From Streptomyces sp. NBC_01264 (GTDB lineage Bacteria > Actinomycetota > Actinomycetes > Streptomycetales > Streptomycetaceae), in the NCBI RefSeq assembly GCF_026340675.1, contig NZ_JAPEOX010000002.1, forward strand, positions 1,364,001-1,428,000: a DNA stretch of 64,000 nt. The letters run 5' to 3'. The notes beneath the pieces were generated by a model, which had not been told where the DNA came from, searched no databases, and worked only from the letters and a program-made list of their open reading frames with translations. Shown here one piece after another: positions 59,023 to 64,000 of this stretch. A program made the position numbers and the translations under genes. Every line of letters starts with the position of its first letter. Positions within the stretch are counted from its first letter, which is position 1.

Positions 59023-59478
59023 TCAGATGTCGATGCCCTGGGAGCGGATACTCGCGACCAGCCGCTCGAAGGGGTTCCACCGCCGCTTCAGATCATGCTG
59101 CATTTGGATGAGTGTGGACATCTCCGGTGGGGCCGGCCGTCCTTGCCGTACACCCGCCAGTGCTGCGCGAATCCCGGCTTCGTCCAGGTAGGTAACAAGA
59201 TCGTCAAGAGCATGCCCACCGGCGCTGCTACCGACTGCGCTGCGCCCACCGTAGGGCGCGAACCCCGCCCACCCCGCCACCGGCCCCGACGGCAAGATGT
59301 GGGTCACATACTCCGGCGCCAAGAAGATCGCCGCCGTCACCACCAGCTGCCCCGCGCCAGCTTTCCCGGGAGCCGACGAGCCGGCCGGTACCGGCGGACA
59401 TCGGTCCCGGTTCCCCCGGGGCGTCGCTGCACGTCGGTAACGCGCTGTCCGGGCCAGGAAGGCCCGCGCCGCCGACAT
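59023..59478 (-). CDS. Doubtful ORF or gene relic
   Basis: A 151-residue frame whose last third (DDLVTYLDEAGIRAALAGVRQ ... DLKRRWNPFERLVASIRSQG) looks like a real helical C-terminus, while the first 60 residues are low-complexity. A plus-strand frame over 59260-59350 (ATGPDGKMWVTYSGAKKIAA) also looks protein-like, resembling a beta-propeller blade. Both cannot be intact genes; the stretch is most likely decayed. Confidence 0.3.
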   Translation of the reverse strand: MSAARAFLARTARYRRAATPRGNRDRCPPVPAGSSAPGKAGAGQLVVTAAIFLAPEYVTHILPSGPVAGWAGFAPYGGRSAVGSSAGGHALDDLVTYLDEAGIRAALAGVRQGRPAPPEMSTLIQMQHDLKRRWNPFERLVASIRSQGIDI

Positions 59479-59551
59479 CCACCGCCGCGTGGCCCGGACT
59501 CCTCCGGCCCGACGGACCGGGACCCCCCTCCGGTCCCGGCCCCGCGGCAGC

Positions 59552-60700
59552 TCAGGCGAGCAACCGGGTCTCGGCGCTCGGCAGTTTGCTCCACCAGTGG
59601 CCGTACCGCCGGTAAACCTCCGGTTCGCGGTCGGCCAGGAAGGCCGTCAGCGCCCGGGCCTCGGCGGTGAGCGCCTCCCAGACCTCCTCCGGCAGCGGGT
59701 GGAAGGCGGTTGCCTCGATCCCGGCGCCGGACGGCCGCCACACACCGGCGACGTGGCCGTCGACCAGCAGGGTCGCCAGGGTGTCGCCGTTCATCCGCGC
59801 GACGAGCTTGCGGTACTGCGGCGGAACGATCCGGCTCCGGTCCGCGTAGGCCAGCAGCACGCTGTCCCACATGGCCATCAGCCGGGGCGGCGCGGGTGTG
59901 TCCGCCTGCGGACGCGGTGCGCCCTGGACGTCGAACAGTTCCTCGCCCTCCGGTCCCGTCAGCCGGTCGAGCCTTCCGGAGAGCTCCAGAGCGCGCAGCG
60001 CCTGGCGCACCCTGGACCGCTGGACCAGGGAGAACTGCGCCACGTCCGCCGCCGACGCCGGCCCGAACCCCTCCAGGTAGCGCAGGACCAGCGTCCGCAG
60101 GGACTCCTCCGACGCCTCCGGGTCCGCCGGTACGGCGCGCGGGCGGCTCGGCGGCGCGACGTACGACGGTCGCTCCCCGAACGACCACGGCGCGGCGGTG
60201 GGCGCGTGCAGCAGCGGTGCGTACTGCCGCAGCCCCCACCACGCTCCGGGCTGCGGCGGGGCGCCTAGCCGGTCGCCGAGCCAGGCCTCGCACTCCGCCG
60301 TCGTACGGGGCCGGCCGGCGAAGTCCAGCAGCTCCGGCACGAGGACGTCGGCGTCCTCAGCCGTCAGCCCCGAGGCCGTGAAGCGGGTCCCGAGCCGGGC
60401 GGCCCGTACGGACGGCTGCACGGCCTCCCGGAAGGGCGGGTAGTCCTCCGCGTGCACGGCGTGCAGGGTCAGTCGCATCAGCGTCGACTTGAGGACCTCG
60501 CGCCCCGTGAAGGCGGCGTCGAGGTCCGCCGGGTCGAAACCGGCGAGCCGGTTCCACAGCGCGAGGTAGGGCGAGGCCGCGTGCTGCGCCTGCAGGGCGA
60601 CCACCCCGCGGACCGCGTCACCGACGCCCATCACCTCGCGCCGCAGCAGCAACTGCCGTGCGAGGGTGGAGCGGTTGAGCTCCCCTGCGCTGATCTTCAT
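59552..60700 (-). CDS. AlkZ-like DNA glycosylase (HTH_42 / winged-helix DUF1006 family)
   Basis: A 382-residue tandem winged-helix protein of the HTH_42 family. VVALQAQHAASPYLALWNRL contains the Q-x-Q motif that is catalytic in AlkZ, the glycosylase that unhooks azinomycin crosslinks in Streptomyces sahachiroi. AFTGREVLKSTLMRLTLHAVHAEDYP and VHP-type later blocks (LLVDGHVAGVWRP) complete the family. It likely removes bulky alkylated or crosslinked bases and may give self-protection or general repair. Start ATG 60700. No biosynthetic cluster for a DNA alkylator is adjacent, so a housekeeping paralogue is likely. Confidence 0.85.
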   Translation of the reverse strand: MKISAGELNRSTLARQLLLRREVMGVGDAVRGVVALQAQHAASPYLALWNRLAGFDPADLDAAFTGREVLKSTLMRLTLHAVHAEDYPPFREAVQPSVRAARLGTRFTASGLTAEDADVLVPELLDFAGRPRTTAECEAWLGDRLGAPPQPGAWWGLRQYAPLLHAPTAAPWSFGERPSYVAPPSRPRAVPADPEASEESLRTLVLRYLEGFGPASAADVAQFSLVQRSRVRQALRALELSGRLDRLTGPEGEELFDVQGAPRPQADTPAPPRLMAMWDSVLLAYADRSRIVPPQYRKLVARMNGDTLATLLVDGHVAGVWRPSGAGIEATAFHPLPEEVWEALTAEARALTAFLADREPEVYRRYGHWWSKLPSAETRLLA

Positions 60701-60778
60701 GCCGCGCCCGTCCCGTCCCCTGTCGGAACGTGCAGCCTAACCGGCACCTCCGACAGCGCCTCGGATTCAGATTCGGAT

Positions 60779-61768
60779 TCAGATGCTGACGCCCTTCGAC
60801 CGCAGGTAGGCCAGCGGGTCGATGTCCGAGCCGTACGAGGGCCCGGTGCGGATCTCGAAGTGCAGGTGCGGGCCGGTCGAGTTGCCCGTGGAACCGGAGA
60901 GGCCGATGCTCTGGCCGCCGGTGACGCTCTGGCCCGAGGAGACGGACAGCTGGGAGAGGTGTGCGTACTGGCTGTACTTGCCGTCGGCGTGCCGGATGAC
61001 GACCTCGTTGCCGTAGGACCCGCTCCACCCGGCGGAGACCACGGTGCCGGCGCCGACCGCCTTGACGGTGGTGCCGCTGCTCGCGGCGAAGTCGACCCCG
61101 GTGTGGTACCCGCTGGACCACATGGAGCCGGCGGTCTTGTACGCGGTGGAGGTGCCGCCGCCCACCGGGGCGACGAAGCCGGTCGAGGTGGAGCCGCTCT
61201 GCTGCTTGGCGGGCGCCTTCGCGACGGGCGCCTTGCGGGCGGGTGCGGCGCCCCCGTCGGAGGAATCCGACGAATCGGCAGAAGTAGAAGAACCGGAGGA
61301 AGCGGAGGAAGTAGACTTCTTGGACGGCTTCGGCGTCTCGGCCGGCGCGGACTCGGCGGCCGCGGCCGGAGCCGAGCCCTTCGCGCCGAGCGTGAGCTCC
61401 AGGCCCGGGTGGATCAGCGACGGGTCGGTGCCGACGGCCTCGCGGTTGTCCGCGTAGAGCCGCTCCCAGCCACCGGTGAGGTGCTGGCGCTCGGCGATCT
61501 TGGACAGGTAGTCACCCGGCACCACGGTGTAGACCGTGGGCGCGCTCTGCGCGGCGGCCGGCGCGGCCTTGAGCGCGGCGGGCGCCTGGGCGGCCACCAC
61601 CTGGGGGGCCGGGACTGCGGCGGGCGCCGCGGCCGGGGCACCCGCGGCGTGGGCCGCGGTGGCGCCGAGCAGCGGAAGCGCGAGGGCCGCGCCACCGGTG
61701 CCCGCGGCGGCGAACCCGCGGGATATCGAGCGGGACTTGGGACGGCGGTGCTTACCCGTTCCGTGCAT
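60779..61768 (-). CDS. LysM + M23 peptidase, secreted cell-wall hydrolase
   Basis: A 329-residue secreted protein. A basic start and signal helix (residues ~18-45, ending ATAAHA) lead into a LysM peptidoglycan-binding domain (YTVVPGDYLSKIAERQHLTG, LYADNREAVG, LIHPGLELTL). A Ser/Ala-rich linker precedes an M23 lysostaphin-type domain with the zinc ligands in GYHTGVDFA and GPHLHFEI. It cuts peptide crosslinks in the wall, for growth or spore germination. ATG 61768 follows AGGAA by eight bases. A c-di-AMP riboswitch occupies the leader, as is usual for such genes in Streptomyces. Confidence 0.93.
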   Translation of the reverse strand: MHGTGKHRRPKSRSISRGFAAAGTGGAALALPLLGATAAHAAGAPAAAPAAVPAPQVVAAQAPAALKAAPAAAQSAPTVYTVVPGDYLSKIAERQHLTGGWERLYADNREAVGTDPSLIHPGLELTLGAKGSAPAAAAESAPAETPKPSKKSTSSASSGSSTSADSSDSSDGGAAPARKAPVAKAPAKQQSGSTSTGFVAPVGGGTSTAYKTAGSMWSSGYHTGVDFAASSGTTVKAVGAGTVVSAGWSGSYGNEVVIRHADGKYSQYAHLSQLSVSSGQSVTGGQSIGLSGSTGNSTGPHLHFEIRTGPSYGSDIDPLAYLRSKGVSI

Positions 61769-61783
61769 GGCGAATTCCTCTCC

Positions 61784-61942
61784 GACGCCTGCGAGGTGAG
61801 CTGTCGGGTTCGGACTGGAGATGTCCGGCCGCCCCTGTGCCGGTGAACAGCACATGTACGGCTTCACCCCGAGCTGTCCCGTTGTAAAGATCTCAACCGG
61901 AGATCCGGAACAGCGGCCTACCTGGTTCCCCCGCTCCTGCCG
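61784..61942 (-). ncRNA. c-di-AMP riboswitch (ydaO/yuaA type)
   Basis: On the minus strand the leader carries the conserved pieces in order: GAGCGGGGGAACCAGGTAGG, CTCGGGGTGAAGCCG and CCGAACCCGACAGCTCACCT followed by CGCAGGCG, just upstream of the LysM/M23 gene (ATG 61768). These match the ydaO-type aptamer, which in Actinobacteria precedes wall-hydrolase and resuscitation genes and turns them off when c-di-AMP is high. The boundaries are approximate. The ribosome site lies about ten bases beyond the 3' end. Confidence 0.85.
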
Positions 61943-62292
61943 CGCGCGTGAATAGTCGGGTGCGGTTTCCGGTCGGCGGCAGGATTAGGCGGTCCGTCCG
62001 GATCGATCGCGAACGTAATCGAGTCCGGCCGCACGGAACAAGTCATGAATTCCCCAACAGAATCTTGAAGATGACGGGCCGCCGGAATTCCGGTCACCCT
62101 GCGTCCATTCCGCACCTTCAACAACCGCCCCAGCAAGGCAATTCGCCATTCGCGATCAGGCACTCACCGTCACCGTATGATCTGGCTCACGGGGGCATGT
62201 CCGATCTCGCCTGTCGCTATGGCAAGTTGCCCATAACTGGCGTAATTCGGACACCACCGACGACGAAGACCACCACCACACGGAGGAGCCCG
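61943..62292. other. Divergent control region, peptidase / phosphatase
   Basis: This 350-bp gap holds the promoter of the riboswitch transcript and that of the phosphatase gene. It is notably A/T-richer than its surroundings (for example around 62140-62250). A nested dyad, TGTCCGA 62198-62204 with TCGGACA 62247-62253, encloses CGCC/GGCG and TATGG/CCATA pairs. No gene is supported. Confidence 0.55.
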
Positions 62293-63099
62293 GTGACCCA
62301 GCCGATACCCCAGAGTCCGCACGAGGAGCCGGCGCTGACCGGAGTGCGCAACTTCCGCGACGTGGGCGGGTTGCCGACCACGGACGGCCGGAGGGTCAAG
62401 TCGGGACGACTATTCCGAAGTGGACATCTGGCGCATGCCACCGAAAGCGACGCGGAATTCCTCGGGTCGCTCGGACTGCACACCGTCTTCGACTTCCGCA
62501 ACGGAGCCGATCACGCACTGGAGGGGCAGGACGTGGAGCTGCCCGGCGTGCGCAACGTGAACATTCCGCTGTCGGATCCGGCCGACGGCGGGGAGTTCTG
62601 GAAGATGGTCCGCGAGGGAGAGCTGGCGCAGCTCCGCGAGCTGCTGGGCGAGGGCAGGGCCGCCGACCGGATGTCCCGTTCGTACCGGTCGATGATCCGG
62701 ACCCGTACCGCCGAGCACAGCCGGGTGGTGCACGCGCTCGCCGAGGACAGCGTCCCGGCCCTCATGCACTGCGCGGCCGGGAAGGACCGGGCCGGCCTGT
62801 CGATCGCCGTCACCCTGCTCGCGCTGGGCGTGGAGCGGGAGGCCATCGTCGCGGACTACCTGGAGTCGAACCAGCCGCACAACCGCTACCGGGTCCGCCG
62901 GGGCAGCGACGCGCCCGAGGCCCGCGCCCCCGAGGTGATGGAACTGCTCGCCCCGCTCTTCGACGCCCGCGCCCCGTATCTGACCACGGCCTTCGACACC
63001 ATCGACGAAGAGTGGGGCGGAGTGGACCGCTACCTCGCCGAGGGCCTCGGGCTCACGCCCGAGACCCTCGGCAGACTCCGCGACCGGCTGCTGGACTGA
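62293..63099 (+). CDS. Tyrosine-protein phosphatase (Y_phosphatase3 type)
   Basis: A 268-residue dual-specificity-like phosphatase. LTGVRNFRDVGGLPTTDGRR and FRSGHLAHATESD are N-terminal family blocks, and the P-loop is LMHCAAGKDRAGLS (HCxxGxxR type, with Cys as nucleophile). The C-terminal part is helical. Similar actinobacterial enzymes (PtpB-like) act on phosphotyrosine or phosphoinositides. GGAGGAG precedes the GTG at 62293; the open frame upstream to 61948 lacks family sequence. Confidence 0.88.
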   Translation: MTQPIPQSPHEEPALTGVRNFRDVGGLPTTDGRRVKSGRLFRSGHLAHATESDAEFLGSLGLHTVFDFRNGADHALEGQDVELPGVRNVNIPLSDPADGGEFWKMVREGELAQLRELLGEGRAADRMSRSYRSMIRTRTAEHSRVVHALAEDSVPALMHCAAGKDRAGLSIAVTLLALGVEREAIVADYLESNQPHNRYRVRRGSDAPEARAPEVMELLAPLFDARAPYLTTAFDTIDEEWGGVDRYLAEGLGLTPETLGRLRDRLLD

Positions 63100-63138
63100 C
63101 GCCCCACGAGGTGGGCCGTCGCCCGCCGAACCGCCGGC

Positions 63139-64000
63139 TCAGCGGTTGGCGACGGCCTGCTTCACCAGCGTCCGGCCGAAGTCCCACATCAGGCCGCCGC
63201 CGCCGTGCGCCTCGTCCATGACCGTGCGGAAGGCGCCGACGAACCGGTCGACGTCCGCCTCGTCCACGATCAGCGGGGGGATCAGCTTGATCACTTCCAG
63301 GTGGTCCCCGGAGACCTGCGTGAGGATCCGGTGCTTCTGCAGCAGCGGCACCACGACCATCTGCGCGAACAGCCCCTTGCGGGCCGCCTGCAGCATGGTC
63401 CAGCGGCTCCGCAGGCCCAGCGAGGACGGCCGGCCGAACTCGATGCCGATCATCAGCCCGCGTCCCCGTACCTCGTGGAGGAGTTCGTACTCGTCCACGA
63501 GCGCGGCGAGCCGCCCGCGCAGCAGGTCTCCCGTCGCGCGGGCACGGGCCACCACCTGCTCGTCCTCCATGACGGACAGGACCGCGAGCCCGGCCGCCAT
63601 CGCCTGCGCGTTGGAGCCGAAGCTGGCGGAGTGGACGAGCACCCGGTCCATGGAGGAGTAGACCTTCTTGAAGATCCAGTCCTTGCCCAGGGTCGCTCCG
63701 ACGGGCACGTAGCCGCCGGAGAGGGCCTTGGCCACGCAGACCAGGTCCGGTTCGACTCCGGCCTCGTGCTGGTAGGCGTAGAAGTCGCCGGTCCGTCCGA
63801 GGCCGGTCTGCACCTCGTCCGCGATCAGCAGCGCCCCCCGCCGGTGCAGCGCCTCCTGTGCGGCGAGCAGGAAGCCGGGCGGCGCGGCGAGCACCCCCTT
63901 GCCCTGGATCGGCTCCACGACGAGGGCCGCCACGTCCCCCTTCTTCAGCTCCCGCTCCAGCGCGGCCAGGTCTCCGAGCACGATCCGGGTGTCCGCCAGC
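63139..64000 (-). CDS. Class III (aspartate/ornithine-type) aminotransferase, 5' end cut by window
   Basis: The last ~286 residues of a PLP-dependent class III aminotransferase. VAALVVEPIQGKGVLAAPPG and LIADEVQTGLGRTG are the cofactor Asp region, VCVAKALSGGYVPVGA carries the Schiff-base lysine, and SASFGSNAQAMAAGLAVL follows. The family transfers an amino group from omega-amines such as ornithine, putrescine or diaminobutyrate. The N-terminus lies beyond 64000. Confidence 0.88.
   Translation of the reverse strand, partial: LADTRIVLGDLAALERELKKGDVAALVVEPIQGKGVLAAPPGFLLAAQEALHRRGALLIADEVQTGLGRTGDFYAYQHEAGVEPDLVCVAKALSGGYVPVGATLGKDWIFKKVYSSMDRVLVHSASFGSNAQAMAAGLAVLSVMEDEQVVARARATGDLLRGRLAALVDEYELLHEVRGRGLMIGIEFGRPSSLGLRSRWTMLQAARKGLFAQMVVVPLLQKHRILTQVSGDHLEVIKLIPPLIVDEADVDRFVGAFRTVMDEAHGGGGLMWDFGRTLVKQAVANR

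Noticed and set aside
59260..59350. Plus-strand frame resembling a beta-propeller blade
   Set aside because: Bounded by stops within about 60 codons, no start or ribosome site; at most a fossil, reported only with the doubtful minus-strand ORF.

Overview
The window is high-GC actinobacterial DNA and almost certainly comes from a Streptomyces chromosome. Codon third positions are strongly G/C, GTG and TTG starts with GGAGG-type ribosome sites are common, and many gene pairs overlap by four bases (ATGA/GTGA). Lineage-typical items are a cvnABCD conservon, a GH46 chitosanase, a c-di-AMP (ydaO-type) riboswitch in front of a LysM/M23 peptidase gene, and split transketolase genes. No database search was possible; names rest on motifs and family recognition.

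Positions 1-11.1 kb hold an envelope/glycan neighbourhood: a DUF805 gene end, an SDR epimerase, a two-component system, a three-gene run (glycosyltransferase, DUF2064, methyltransferase), a serine hydrolase with a divergent AraC regulator, a membrane molybdopterin oxidoreductase with a small partner, and a GT87-type mannosyltransferase. One identical 18-bp motif lies before both the glycosyltransferase gene and the oxidoreductase gene, which suggests a shared promoter or operator. Positions 11-25 kb hold mostly single genes: chitosanase, a frameshifted methyltransferase, GNAT, CorA, a TOBE protein, an ArgP/LysE-type pair, a tandem Nudix protein, a secreted FG-GAP protein, an ArsR/VOC operon, an ECF sigma operon, a methyltransferase and a bicovalent flavin oxidase.

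At 25.4-27.1 kb an ISAzo13-like insertion sequence sits directly in front of a padR gene. It separates padR from its original leader, while the transposase stop overlaps an in-frame ATG that reads through the terminal repeat into padR. Then follow a methyltransferase, an OYE/MarR divergent pair, tRNA-Pro(GGG), split transketolase genes behind a SoxR-like box, the conservon (32.3-36.1 kb), an MBL hydrolase, an SGNH hydrolase and a SnoaL protein.

Positions 39.5-59.5 kb look accessory and scarred by deletions: a MarR-controlled block with a broken MFS pump and a FAD monooxygenase; a PadR gene with an internal deletion next to a DUF1048-histidine kinase chimera; two convergent genes that both lost their 3' ends at one junction (an extradiol dioxygenase and a PLP decarboxylase); a small intact set (DegT aminotransferase, SRPBCC protein, S-adenosylhomocysteine-hydrolase-like protein, DUF985 cupin, nucleotidyltransferase) that may be a compact uncharacterised biosynthetic locus; and nhaA preceded by a leader that folds on paper into a three-way junction touching the ribosome site.

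The last part holds an AlkZ-like DNA glycosylase, the riboswitch-controlled peptidase, a tyrosine phosphatase and a class III aminotransferase cut by the window edge.
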